The notes under the pieces were generated by a model. That model had not been told where the DNA came from and searched no databases. It saw only the letters and a program-made list of their open reading frames with translations. From Chrysopilus asiliformis (Eukaryota; Arthropoda; Insecta; Diptera; Rhagionidae): a stretch of DNA of 64,000 bases. Positions 1 to 11,174 of this stretch are shown here, piece by piece. The stretch lies in assembly GCA_964034945.1 (NCBI GenBank), contig OZ035962.1:73423597-73487596 (forward strand), given 5' to 3'. Numbering within the stretch: position 1 is the stretch's first letter; each line of letters begins with the position of its first letter. Position numbers and translations under genes: made by a program.

Positions 1-52
1 AATTTTGCTAGCAATGGTGATAGGAATAATAGTTAAAACCAATTCAGACTAA

Positions 53-436
53 TGCTACATTTACACGAATGACAAATTTGTCATTTTTTTCTTGTCATTA
101 TGTTAATTCCCGTGTAAATGGCATAATTTTTGTAATTTTTTCTGTCAGAAAATGTCAATCTCTCATAAAAGAATGAACTTGTCCATTCTTTTATGCCAGA
201 TTGCCATTCGTGCAAACGCAATATTAGTTATGACAACTTTAGTATTCAACTTTTGTCATAACTAATATTGCGTTTGTACGAATGACAATCTGGCATAAAA
301 GAATGGAGCAGTTCATTCTTTTATGAGAGATTGACATTTTCTGACAGAAATAATTACAAAAATTATGCCATTTACACGGGAATTAACATAATGACAAGAA
401 AAAAATGACAAATTTGTCATTCGTGTAAATGTAGCA
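53..436. mobile_element. Hairpin MITE, PIF/Harbinger-type
   Basis: Almost the whole 384 bp is one inverted repeat. It starts TGCTACATTTACACG, ends with the reverse complement, and has a short loop near 245. It is flanked by TAA at 50-52 and 437-439, the 3-bp target duplication typical of PIF/Harbinger elements. It has no coding capacity, so it would need a transposase from elsewhere. The arms are nearly identical, which suggests recent insertion or gene conversion. Confidence 0.85.
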
Positions 437-556
437 TAATGATTGCGATTACGATCGAAACTTCTCGACCAATGAGATCAAAGAGCCTGTTCACATTGGT
501 TGAAATAGTCCGACTAAATAGGACGGATGAAAAATTGCTCGTGTTCGCATTGAGAC

Positions 557-1350
557 CAGTGTTGCCATTTTGACCGTTTTCCGGTCAGATTTGACCGGAT
601 TTTGTCCACTTTGACAGGAGAAAAAATGAAAATCCGGTCGACCGGATTTTTAACCGCAACTGAATGTGTTTTCGACCTTTTTTAACAGTTTTTCAATTGG
701 GAAAGAAATAACATATTTTCAACATTATCAATTTTCACAAAAAGAATGTTCACAAATTGAACGCACCCTTTGTAATTTATAAGTGGAAATTGGGACTTTT
801 CGGGTTAATGCAATAATTCGGGTACATATGTTATATGTAAGTTATAATAATATTTCTGGAGATCTATTGGGGATGTGAATTAATTCGTAGCGTTTTACAA
901 AAGATGACGTAACTATTTTTCTATTCATTTTTCCCATTTTCTGAATATTTATTGGAAAAGTACTTTCACTGATCGTTAATTTGTAGTATTTATCATTTAG
1001 TTGAAGTGAAAAAGAAGATGCTTTCTACTTCATCAAATATGTCGAATTATGTACCGAATTATTGGAAAGTTCGACTTCGAAGTCGAATTTGGCTACAACT
1101 GCTCGAATTAAGATACGAATATCACCATACGGGTTTTCAATAATTGCCAGATTGGCAATTATAGCTTTTGTTATGTTTAATTTCTAGGTTATTGTGATCA
1201 GAAATGTCGTTTGCGTGGCTTTGACCGATGTTTTGGCCGGATCTAACACGCTAAAACTTTTGACCGTTTTTTCTGACAGGATTCAACAGAAAAAAATCCT
1301 GTCAAACGGTCAAATTTGACCGGATTCATATTTTTGAGTTGGCAACAGTG
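557..1350. mobile_element. Non-autonomous hAT element
   Basis: The ends read CAGTGTTGCC and GGCAACAGTG, a standard hAT-type terminal inverted repeat. A perfect 8-bp target duplication ATTGAGAC lies at 549-556 and 1351-1358. Subterminal copies of TTGACCGG/CCGGTCAA lie near both ends, as expected for transposase binding sites. No transposase is encoded. A fragment of the (GTCY)n family lies inside at 1060-1178. Confidence 0.88.
1060..1178. repeat. (GTCY)n-family fragment
   Basis: This matches the end of the interspersed family seen complete at 34472-35050. Shared landmarks are CACCATACGGGT followed by a short palindrome with TTGCCAGATTGGCAATTA and GCTTTTGTTATG. The microsatellite core is missing. 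Confidence 0.75.
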
Positions 1351-1358
1351 ATTGAGAC

Positions 1359-2610
1359 TATTTCAACCAGTAGCTGTGAGCAATCAGACTAGCGTGAAAC
1401 ATTTGGGAAACGGAACATTTCAAGTAATACGTGGCTGCCTTTTGCTCTGCGACGTGTTGCATCGACGACGACCGAAACAATAATGACAATGGAACACGTT
1501 CAGTGTGGCAGCCAACCAATCAGAGCACGACAGGCGGAACTCTGAGAATGGAGTGTTTAGTTTTGAGGATGATTTTCCTATCAGCAGTCCCACTTCCTCA
1601 CCTTGCCCTAATGTTGCCAGTTTCTGTCCTATTTAGGCGGACTATTTCAACCAATGTAAACAGGCTCAAAGCGTTCAATGATAGGGACAGGAAAGCTTTG
1701 ATCTCATTGGTCAAGGAAGTATACTCTTACCAAAAAAAAGTGATAAAAAAGAATTTTTGTGTGCGTGGAGTTTTGAAAGATCGATTAAGGGCAGTATGTG
1801 TTCTTCAAAACTTAATATAAACGTAGGCAGATTTTTTTTTTAAAACTGCGCCGCAGTAAACTTTTGTGAAATTGTGTTAAATATCGCAGGCAACAAAATT
1901 TTATACGGTGAGCTGCATGCGGATTGGCCAAACATGTTTTAGACGCTAGAATTTTTCTTGAATTTAGAAGCTGGGTTTTCTGCAAAAAAACAAATTTTCA
2001 GCCAAATATAAAAATTCATGCAGTTAAGGATTAAGAGCACAGTTTGTTGGTGAATTGTAAACTGTTATCAAATAACTGTTCTATTGATTTTTATTCACAC
2101 TAGAACTACCAACCAAACCCCTTAAAATGACGGATTTGATATTTTAAACGCCAATTCCTAGAAAATAAAAGAACTTTTTTTCAGAAATTTTTGATGACTT
2201 TTATCTGATAAAAATACACAATACATTTTCTTCCGCAATCCTATCGTTTTCTACAGAAAACATATAATAATTTTAAAGCTACAGTCAAAATTTGAACTCA
2301 ATCGGTTAACAACTGTAGGAGAAGTTGGTTCAGCCGGGGAACAGGCTTTTTCAGGAGAGGTCTGTTTGGATGAACTTGATATTTAAAAAAAATACAATTT
2401 TTTGAACAGTTTAAGACATTCCAGCTATCTATAGGAACAAACCGCATCAAAATCGGTCAGGTAGTTCTCCAGTTAAGGCATTTTAAACATGTCCGTAAAT
2501 TTGACTGGTTTTAGGAGAAATAGGTATACTCAAAATTCTGCTAGTTCTAGAGTTTAATTACGCAAGAAATATTTTAACGAAAGGTACAACTGGAATTGAT
2601 TTATATAATA
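1359..2610. other. No gene recognised
   Basis: Apart from the right arm of the split repeat (1629-1712), I see AT-rich sequence without recognisable coding similarity. A 129-codon open frame at 1431-1820 starts with GTG and resembles nothing I know. Confidence 0.5.
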
Positions 2611-3213
2611 CTAAGTTCACACCGACGCAAAATCACGTAATTTTGCGAAATGATTTAAATCTTAGACCAAAGTGTTCACACAGAGGTTAAGGTAATTCTG
2701 TTTGACATTTCAACTACAGGATTGCTATGAATTTTAGTGTAGGATTGCTATGAATTTTAGTAATATGATGAATAATATAATTCAAAACATCGATGAAATA
2801 TGTACAAACAGAATTAGACACTTTAGACTAAAATGAAAATTATCTGTAATGAAAATAAACAATTATTTTCCATTTCATATCTAATCGCATCATAAACATG
2901 TCCATTTATATTTTTTTTCAGACCACAGGTTTACTAATATATCCTCTTCGCGTGCGGAACACGGCTTCTTTTTCTTATATCTCCATCGTTCCAATCCAGC
3001 ACAAATGTCAAAACTGATGTACTCAAGAGAGCTGAATGAGTGATGCAGGGTTGTCTCCATTGGTTTTGCTTGATTTCGTTCGTAATTTTGTGGAAATTGC
3101 ATACTTTTAGTGATTTTGAAAACAGGTTAATGTACTGGAAATCTCGTGATTTCGAGGAAGATTTCGTTCAAAAATCTTCAAAATTACGTAATTTTGCGTC
3201 GGTGTTAACATAG
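2611..3213. mobile_element. TIR element with SANT-like fragment
   Basis: The ends are inverted repeats. The left starts CTAAGTTCACACCGACGC and the right ends GCGTCGGTGTTAACATAG, with two mismatches in the first 14 bases. Both sides are flanked by TA. Palindromic ACGTAATTTTG motifs lie just inside. It is probably non-autonomous; the superfamily is not certain. Confidence 0.65.
2890..3102 (-). pseudogene. Short SANT/MADF-like reading frame
   Basis: A 70-residue frame starts at an ATG and lies wholly inside the TIR element at 2611-3213. Its last third (SAREEDILVNLWSEKKY) resembles the first helix of Myb/SANT or MADF DNA-binding domains, which occur in the second protein of PIF/Harbinger elements and in many insect regulators. 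The frame stops before a full domain could form. I infer a truncated transposon-encoded DNA-binding protein; chance similarity is possible because only about 17 residues are informative. Confidence 0.35.
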
Positions 3214-3939
3214 TATTAGAGATTTTATAGATTTTTTGCGTAGTTGTAAGCGGTAAACTTATTTTATTATGTTTGAAAATTGTTAGATGTGTATAAAATT
3301 TAATAATCCCATTAATTAAAGATTCATTTTGTTTCGGTAAATTCTAACATAAATCATAATTCAATGTAGATGATATAAAATATTAAATATTGTTGTCGGC
3401 TTTTAATTTCGTATAGATTTGTTGAGAGGTGTTACTTTTGACTTTAAGAAAGTTTGTTTATTCATTTACTTATATTTTTAGCAAGATGAATAAGTGGGTC
3501 GACTCTGTTGACTTTCGGGACAAAATTTCACATTATTCGACGTTGTTTTTAGGAAATAGCAAGCAATATTTTTTATGGGTCAAGGAGAAATTAATGGTAC
3601 CGAAGTTTATAACTATACCTCTGGCAGATCATATTTTTTTCTTACATTGAACGCCCTTTTGCGATGTGCTCCACTAAAGGTATTTATGAGCCAAAATTAT
3701 GACTATTATGAAAAATATTCGTTATTGATATATTTTCTATGGTAGATGCTTATTCAATTTTATTACTCCATATTGAAATCATTTTTGTTAAGATTCCAAT
3801 GTAAATAAATGTGATAATAGAAGAAACAAGCGGCGAAAAAAATTGTTACAATACAGGTTTTTTGTAGTCCAAATACAACCTTTTGCAAATCAAATTCCGC
3901 TTATTACGGACCAATTTCAATTTTTGGTCAAATTCATCA
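3214..3939. other. No gene recognised
   Basis: AT-rich sequence with no repeat or coding similarity that I can name. A 73-codon frame at 3429-3650 does not start with ATG and looks random. Confidence 0.5.
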
Positions 3940-3951
3940 AATAAACATTAC

Positions 3952-4080
3952 AGGCCCTATCACAGAATCCGATACGAATGGTTCGGATCGTAAACCCAAT
4001 GTTGTTGTTAGTGTTTTATACCAACAACAACATTGAGTTTACGATCCGAACCATTCGTATCGGATTCTGTGATAGGCCCT
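3952..4080. mobile_element. 129-bp hairpin MITE, shared-loop type
   Basis: Near-perfect inverted repeat with ends AGGCCCTATCACAG / CTGTGATAGGCCCT and a short loop containing TAGTGTTTTATACC between GTTGTTGTT and AACAACAAC. It is flanked by TAC on both sides (3949-3951, 4081-4083). The empty site is inferred from other copies of the host repeat (AACATAACAAAAGC), which confirms a 3-bp target duplication. See the related hairpin at 23437-23566. Confidence 0.85.
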
Positions 4081-4473
4081 TACAAAAGCTATAATTGCCA
4101 ATCTGGCAATTATTGAAGACCCGTATGGTGATATGGCATTGTTCGAACTTTAAGTGAACGGCGAACAGTTGTATCAAAATTTCAGTTTAAAGTCAAACTT
4201 TCCAATAAGATTTTTTAAAATTAATTCCAATCGGATTTTGATGTATGGGAGTTTTATGTAGAATCATATCCTAAATAACTTTTGTTCTTGGACTTTTTTG
4301 ATAAGATGCACCGTTTTTGAGATATTTACAAAAAACGTTTTCGTTCGTATGAGGGGTACCCCCCTAATGGTCCATTTTTGCCCACTAACGTACTTGGCCT
4401 CGCATTTCACGAAAAACGGACCTACGCAAAATTTCAAGTGTGTAGCTCAATCCGTGCGCCCGCAATCCGCGCT

Positions 4474-4536
4474 ACAGACAGACAGACGGTCGGACAGACA
4501 GACGGACGGACAGACAGACGGACAGACGGACGGACA
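4474..4536. repeat. (GGAC/AGAC)n microsatellite
   Basis: A run of alternating CAGA/CGGA tetranucleotides forming the core of the interspersed repeat around it. The open frame across it is a by-product of the repeat. Confidence 0.9.
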
Positions 4537-4668
4537 TGCTAAATTCAATTTTTTTTATCATTCTAAACACACTGGTGTAATTCATTTTTGTGTGTGATGA
4601 CGGGATCTTGGCGTTACAAACGGTAAGGCAAATCTAATATACCCTTTGGTTTCACCATACGGGTGTAA

Positions 4669-6185
4669 AAATATAAAAGATCTAGTAATTTGTTCTTACA
4701 ATTAGTGATAAATTAAGAAAAAACTACTAAATTGATGTGTAAAAAGTCAGAATTTTGGAATTTTTTAAACGTAAAAAAATGTTTGTTTACAAAAAAAAAT
4801 TAAAAAGGCGAAAAAATGTTTTTTCAAAACTAGCGTTTTTTCGAAATTGTGCAAACAATTTCGGATAGATGAATTTAAATACAGAATTTGTGTTGTGTGG
4901 CGAAAGCAATGGAAACAAAAATTGATTATTAATAAAAATTTAATTGGCAAATTAAAATTTCACAATCGCAACATGGAACTATGTTGTTTTATTTAAAACA
5001 ATTAATATTCAATTAACATTCTGAATTAATATCGATTTAAACTCACCTCAAATAATTTGTTGTATGAAAATCTCAGAATACAGCCACAAAATGGGTGGAT
5101 TTGATAAGAAAAATTCCGTTCTCAAGGGAATTTATCTTTGAAGCGCAACAAAAATTTATCTTAAACTTATGGCAGGCAAATCAAAATTTCATTTCGAATC
5201 AAATCTGTCACTCTTTAGCACAGGAAATAAAACAATAATAAAACCAACAACAAGAAATATCAGTGCGAAATTAATTGCAGTGACATGGAAACGACTTAAA
5301 AACAAAAACAGTCGCGTTGACAAACGAACCCCTAATGCCTGACCGGATTCAGAGCGGACTTCAGTTTGCAAAGCCTTCAGTATTCAAGTTCTGTTTATTT
5401 CTGTTACTTTGGGTGAGAAGGGATCGGGGCAAATTAAATCGAAAAACTTCTCTGTGTTGGTGTTTATTTATTCCGATTCTAACGGGTATTGTACGCAGAA
5501 AAATCGTAATCGTCATTGAAATGGATTTCCCTTTGCTATGACGTTTAGGGCACATGCGTTCCTTGCTTTTTCCAGCTGAGGGTGACTGCTGCACACATGC
5601 TGAGACTGCTGAAAGTCCATTCTATGCCTATTTGATGCCCTTAATTGAAAAAACGGCTTCACAGAGAGCATGCGTGTTTGTATTTATGATGACTACTACG
5701 TTCGTAACTCAGGGATTTATAAGAGAAGAACAACCGAAAGTGTGGATTGTGTTTAAATTGAAAAACACATGGCTTGGCTTGGCTACTGAATGAAAATAAA
5801 ACGTTCTGGAAATCAATCTTGAGTTTAAGTATCGGCATAGCACCAATTCATTTTGCGCCCAAAGTACTAATAAACATATGCGGGCGGAGCGCAGAGAGAA
5901 CGTAGTATACTGTGCTATAAGACATTAAAAGTGCGGATATGTTGCTGAGTTAATTCAAAAAAAAAACATACATATGTTGAACTTAGAGTTAAATAGATTT
6001 CTTATGAATGATATTTGATTGTAGGGTTTCTCCGGTTATTTGTTTGATAAAAGATTTTTATCCATTCTTTTATACCTACGAGTTTAGAATAGCACTGTCA
6101 ATTGAAGAAAACAGCTACGAAGTAGTGGATTTGATTATCACGTGACATTACTATACCATATACACCAGATTTGTATCATTCTGAA
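4669..6185. other. No gene recognised
   Basis: Several short overlapping open frames occur at 5189-5794, but none resembles a known protein and there are no splice or codon signs I trust. The region is less AT-rich around 5300-5700 than its surroundings, so an unrecognised exon cannot be excluded. Confidence 0.4.
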
Positions 6186-6600
6186 GCCAAAAAAAATATC
6201 TTTAAAATTTATGTTTGCCTGCTGTCTGAATGTTTGTCCGGCATCACGGGACAATAGCTTAATAGCATACTATTTATTGACCTTTCCTTCGATACTCCTT
6301 CCCTGATACCTCTTGAACCACTGAAGGAGTTCGCATCCGGTTTCCATATTTAAAGGAGTGAGACCGTAAGGCAAATTTTCGTTCACTGATGTCTAACCCC
6401 TTCCTCTCTGTGTACCCCTCGTCTGCTATCTTCTGCAATTCTGAAACGATTTAGATCCGGTTTTCATTATTTGAAAGACGAGTTCTCAGGAAATATTTTC
6501 ACCCACTAATATCAACCCCTTCCCTCTCTGTAAACCTCCTTACCAGCTATATTCCGTAAATCTTCTGCAAGGGCAGGGTTGGTCCAGGGGCAAACCCTCT
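6186..6600. repeat. Diverged Helitron-like minisatellite repeat
   Basis: This shares the order and wording of the better-preserved element at 14662-15430: a run of GTCTG/GTCCG motifs, 'gaaccactgaagg', then about 118-bp units each ending with a 'ccactaatatc' block and a pyrimidine-rich 'cccctcgtctgctatcttct' segment. The copies are old. Confidence 0.55.
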
Positions 6601-7559
6601 ATTATTATCTAGTTTTGTGTGAATATTTATTACGTTTTTTTATCTATCTATACATACAAAAACATTTGTCACGACTGACTGCCTCACACATAAACGCCCA
6701 GCTCAAGCCCCAAGTTACCCCCTGTAGAGGTGGCTCGACAAATATCCCTCTGGGGATTTCAGGATCGTTGATCACGAATCTACCGTCGAATTATTTGCAC
6801 ACACATAATGAAGTTCATCTCTAACGAAATTCGCTGTCCATAAATATGAATTAGATCTTTTACATTTGCGGTAGTGATATGAAATGGTATTTGTTTCTTG
6901 CTTCCAACGCTTCCAATAAAGTTACTCCTCGACTATGACTCTGCAACACTGGTCCTTCCAAAACAAATTTTCATAGCGAATAATATGAGAAGTAGCGATA
7001 AACGATAATGTTTGAGTTTCGTCTAGCTAAGAATGTTACGGGTGAAAAAAATGAAATTATTTAACTATTCTCGTATTGACAGACACGAAATAAAGCGTTG
7101 AATTGTATAATTCCAAACGAATTAGATCCAAATGATCGTTCTTAAAAATACTCAATAGTTGCCGTCGAAATCATCGCTCTTTTTTTTATTTTTTGTTACC
7201 CTTAGAGGAAAAAAATACTTGGCCGGAATTACTTCCAGATCGCCATTGTCTCATCGTACTTTACTGAAATACTGTTCACAGCTAAATATTATACTTTTTC
7301 AGTCGAAAATTATTGGTTTCCTTGTCAAAATATTGAAATTAAAAACGTCAAAAGCGCCGCCTGCGGTCAACATTAGGAGCGATTTTATGTAAACACTTGC
7401 CACCAGATGGACAATTACCCAACACAAAAAAATTTTCAGTTCGTTTTTGATCGAATTTGCACTTATGGAATTGGAATTTCAAAATTTGAAACGGATGTCT
7501 TGAAAAGATAACAACTTTTTTATAAATTTTAAGTGAGTCTGTTAGTTTGTGTACAAGAT
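6601..7559. other. No gene recognised
   Basis: No recognisable gene or repeat. Short frames at 7159-7566 on both strands look like chance. Confidence 0.4.
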
Positions 7560-7860
7560 TTCTCAAAAACTAAGAGGTAGCCATGAAATTTAACTGGCGC
7601 GTTTGGTGTTATAATAGGACAATCCTATCAACTTTAGGTGGAAATCCGTTAACCAGAACTAATCAACATGGCAGCTTTGTAAAAATCGTAATTTCGTTTT
7701 TCGCGATTTACTCCAAAACTACGAATTTTTCAGTAATCTTATGTATGGCAAATGTTTGAGACATTAAAAATTTCCTACGTTTTTGTCTTTTAATAGAAAT
7801 GCTTATCTCTAGAAGTTATTGAGATATACCGTTATTTCAAAAAAAAATAGTTTTTTGCGA
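7560..7860. repeat. Interspersed repeat shared with 45.9 kb
   Basis: The stretch around TTTCGCGATTTACTCC, ATGGCAGCTTT and the 'ggtggaaatccgttaacc' segment matches, in inverted orientation, sequence at about 45870-46165. It is therefore a dispersed repeat of unknown class. Confidence 0.55.
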
Positions 7861-7868
7861 TTATTTAA

Positions 7869-8985
7869 TTAAAATTGGGAATCTCGTTTGCATTCACACT
7901 GTAATAGTTGCTGAATGGCGCCCAGAACTCTTTTTAAAGTCAAATGTAAAAAGCCGACATAAATGTGATTAATATGGTCCCTCTCTCTCCTTATACATTT
8001 TCGAGATGTGACTGGAACTTCAGCAGGCGTGACGGGTAAATTTTGTTCTGCGACAATATCGACCAAGTTCTTGAGTAATAAGATTCTACCCCTAAACGAC
8101 GAGCATTTGGCTTGCAAGTAGCCAGTGTTGTGCCGCGTAGTCTACGTGATGTGGACTACACCATTGTCTACGCGTAGACTATTACTGTAGACAATGGTCT
8201 ATTCTCTACGCGTAGACAATGTAGACAATTGATAAAATAAAGGATAGCTGAGTTTCTTACAAACATTTCTAAAAAATAATTTACAAGTGCTTAGAAATTT
8301 GGTTTTATATTTGTTCTTTTATATGTGCCCTCTTAGTCGGCTTTCGGTAGTATTTTGCAAAAAAATTTGCGCTGCAGGTAAAAAGCGGAGCATTTGTGTT
8401 GGCCTTGATTAAATCAAAGCCCAGCTCTTTAAATGCTTTGTTTTTAAGCCTTCCTGCCATATTTCAAAAAAACACGATTTCACTGTGGTCACGTACTCAC
8501 TGCATAAAACGATAGGAAATGAGGTTAGATTGATTCCCATACAAGCGAAAAAGACAATAAAGGCACGGCGCTGGTGTCGCTGAGGAGCCCAGTTAGCGAG
8601 TTTTCATATAAATTTAGCTCTTTAGGGACAACAGCGCCTCGCTATTTCTTGTAATTGGCCATTTCCTATATAGTATAGTATTAGATATATGACTCACTAA
8701 TGACTTTGTTTTGACAGATATGAGAAAGTCTACATTGTCTACGCAAAGTCGACATTGTCTACGCCAATGTCTACATTGTCTACCCGAAATCTATTGTCTA
8801 CGCTATTGTCTACACTGAAGTGTAGACAATTAAAGTCTACGCGTAGAGGAACAACACTGCAAGTAGCCCATCTTTGAATAGCTTCCACGATTTTTCCTAT
8901 AGCGTCACAAAATACATTTGGATAACCATTGAATATCTGTTTTATTCGCTTTTTGTTGATTTTCCAAAATTTTAAACTTGGCTCT
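7869..8985 (-). pseudogene. Interrupted minus-strand reading frame
   Basis: Read on the minus strand, an open frame runs from about 8985 to the hAT element. If the element and one copy of its 8-bp duplication are removed, it continues in frame beyond 8114 through residues such as RWATCKPNARRLGVESYY, then meets a stop. A second, shifted frame covers 7869-8117. I do not recognise the protein. The continuity across the insertion site suggests old coding sequence rather than chance, but this is weak. Confidence 0.3.
8123..8859. mobile_element. Non-autonomous hAT element
   Basis: The ends CAGTGTTG and CAACACTG are flanked by a perfect 8-bp duplication CAAGTAGC at 8115-8122 and 8860-8867. Many subterminal copies of TTGTCTACG and GTCTACGCGTAGAC lie within 100-150 bp of each end, in both orientations. 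No transposase is present. Confidence 0.88.
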
Positions 8986-9177
8986 TAGCGGCACGCTCAA
9001 ATTCATACGCGCTAAGCTTAATTACTTCGCTAATTTTAAGAGATGTTGACTGGAATTTTTGTATAAATATATTTAAAGAACTAGCTGTAAAGGGAGAAAA
9101 CGAATTTTATCTCGTTTCCGCATTCAAAAAGGTTCTGTAAAGACTCATATGCTTTTGTCATTGTTTTTACAATCTTT

Positions 9178-9420
9178 TTAGGATAATTTGACGTCGCTGA
9201 TTCCGAATCTGCAAGTGGTTTGGCCAAATTTTGGAGAAATGTTCAAAAAAAGATTTTTTTTTTCGAAAAAATTCCATATAAACTGAAAATTTTTATTCTT
9301 TGTGTTTGATGTTGCCGAGGGTATTTTAATGATTTTAGGGTAATTTGACACCGCTGAATCCGAAATTATACTAAAATTGCTGAATCTTTGGCAGCAAAAT
9401 GGCGGTTGTGCAGTTATCAT
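9178..9420. repeat. Two 'gtcgctga' repeat units
   Basis: Two diverged units, each containing 'aatttgac(g/a)(t/c)cgctga(t)tccgaa', lie about 150 bp apart. They match the unit found in the Helitron-like repeats at 12310, 16690-16900 and 44450-44815. Confidence 0.5.
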
Positions 9421-9554
9421 ATCCCATTAAAATCATTTAAATCTGATAAGCATTTTTTTGCTTAATTTTCGACAAAAAAGGGTTTTTTTTTGTTTCAATA
9501 GATTAAGCAATAATATTCATATACGTTAGAAAACATTTTTTTTGAAATGTTCGT

Positions 9555-11170
9555 CCAGGGGCCTATTCCACACAGGTACAATTCTACAATTCACAAATTG
9601 TTAAATTGTATATTCACAATTACAAATCCAAAAAAAAAAACTGTTCCAGGAACTCACACATTTGTAAATATTTTTTCTTTACATTTTCACAATTTCGATT
9701 TATACAATTGTTTGTTCCCCAAAAAAGTTTAAGGCCACTTGTGAATTGATTTCTTTTTCTACAATTGTTACGACAGTTTTAGCCACAGTTGTTTGATTTC
9801 ACTTAGTATAGAATTAAAATTATGGCTAAAAAAGAAGAAATTAAAAAAAGTATTTTATTTAAAATCAAAGAAAAAAAACGATTTTCTTTGGAGGGGGTGT
9901 TGAAATGAAACTCAATGAAATTGACCATTTAGTTTTGGATAAAATAGGAAAAGATTCTCCTATTATCCAAAGTTTAAATGTGACTGATTTTTGTTGCGTT
10001 TAAACGAAATTTTTCGTTGAATTCAAAAACAGAAGTTAAATTGAAATTCTGTGGTCACAAGTTATAAGGGCTTAAGTCGAATTTCTTGATTTTTCAGGAG
10101 CAGCATTTTATTATTTATGAAATTTTAACTGTCGGTGGCAAAAGGGTATCAAACCGAATTTAAACATCTATAACTACAAAATATTATGAAAAATAAGCGT
10201 TTTACGATTGGTTTAATCTGGTTTATTCAAACTTAATATTTTCAGAGAAATTAAGGATTATTTTACTTTAGCCACTATTTTAAAACTTTTTTATGTCTTA
10301 GAAATGGCTACAATCAATGGCTAAAGTCAAGTTAAGTCCCTAAAAACCTATACCCCGATTTGAAAAAGAGGCCAAAACATACTTTAGCCTGCTCGTTTGG
10401 GAAAAGTTAAAAACGAAGAATGAACTAACTCGACTTAAGCCACTATTCCACGTGCAAAGACGATCAAATTAATGCAGCTTCGCGCCCATAAGAGTGGATT
10501 AAGTCTATACAAAAAAATATGGCATCTGACTTTAGCCGTTCTTCCAAATGCAACTTGGAATTTTTTTGACTTTAGCCGTTTGGTGTAGTAGCCTATAACG
10601 GTCAAAAATGGTCGTAGAAACTAACGGGTTAGTGCAACTTAGAGCATTTTGAAAGGAGAACACGATTTTGTAAAAACATTGAAAACGGCTAAAGTCGAGT
10701 TAAGCCCTTATAACTTGTGACCACAGAATTTATTCTTGGACGATAAATTCTTCTGTGACGAGTTGCTAATTGCATATTAGCTTCATTTTCGCTACTATTA
10801 CTACTGTCCGTATTCATTTTTTATCCACTTGTGATTACTTTTAGAGGCGTTTGAACACTGGTAAATATTTCTAACAATTGTAGTTCAATTTCAGCAAAGA
10901 AATGTCTTTGTGGAACGGTATTGGACTACAAGTGGTATTTTTTCTCACAATTTTCCAAAAAAACCACTTGTAATTGTAAGCTTGCCGAAATGTGTTGAGG
11001 AACAGAAAATAAAGACTTGTGAAAACATTTCGGATTGTAAAATTACTCCGAATTTGTATTTGTGATTTAAAAATTGTATTTTAAGAAATGAAAATGTGCT
11101 TACAAGTCCTACAATTTGTGAAAAATAGCTACAAATACAAGACTTGTACTTTTGTGGAATAGGCCCCAGG
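9555..11170. mobile_element. 1.6-kb TIR element
   Basis: The ends are CCAGGGGCCTATTCCACA and its inverted copy with one mismatch, flanked by TCGT at 9551-9554 and 11171-11174. That would be a 4-bp target duplication, but the boundary is ambiguous by a few bases. Subterminal CACAATT/AATTGTG-type motifs are dense in both ends. A second TIR element is nested in the middle. No transposase is visible, and the superfamily is unknown to me. Confidence 0.7.
10044..10731. mobile_element. Nested TIR element
   Basis: The arms start AAATTCTGTGGTCACAAG and continue through TTATAAGGGCTTAA in inverted orientation at both ends. Repeated 'gactttagcc/ggctaaagtc' motifs fill the interior on both strands. It lies inside the element at 9555-11170. 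The palindromic AAATT/AATTT edges hide the target duplication. Confidence 0.65.
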
Positions 11171-11174
11171 TCGT

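Larger units (their letters stand above)
467..1712. repeat. Split inverted repeat, older element
   Basis: The left arm (467-530, starting GACCAATGAGATCAAAG) is matched in inverted form by the right arm (about 1629-1712), including the shared GACTATTTCAACCAATG stretch. The arms are diverged and the interior is mostly the younger hAT element at 557-1350. This is probably an old TIR element. I could not define a target duplication. Confidence 0.55.
3940..4668 (-). repeat. (GTCY)n-core interspersed repeat, copy 1
   Basis: Reverse-orientation copy of the family seen forward at 34472-35050. It contains the AACATAACAAAAGC-like end, GACCCGTATGGTG, a conserved body, the GGAC/AGAC microsatellite at 4474-4536, and the terminal CACCATACGGGTG. 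The architecture (conserved flanks around a GTCY proto-microsatellite) is like mini-me repeats of flies. The hairpin MITE 3952-4080 interrupts it. Confidence 0.75.

Noticed and set aside
1431..1820. 129-codon plus-strand open frame
   Set aside because: It starts with GTG, overlaps the right arm of an inverted repeat and has no recognisable domain.
4298..4597. Open frames across the GTCY/AGAC repeats (also 34540-34840)
   Set aside because: They are translations of the tetranucleotide repeat and its flanks.
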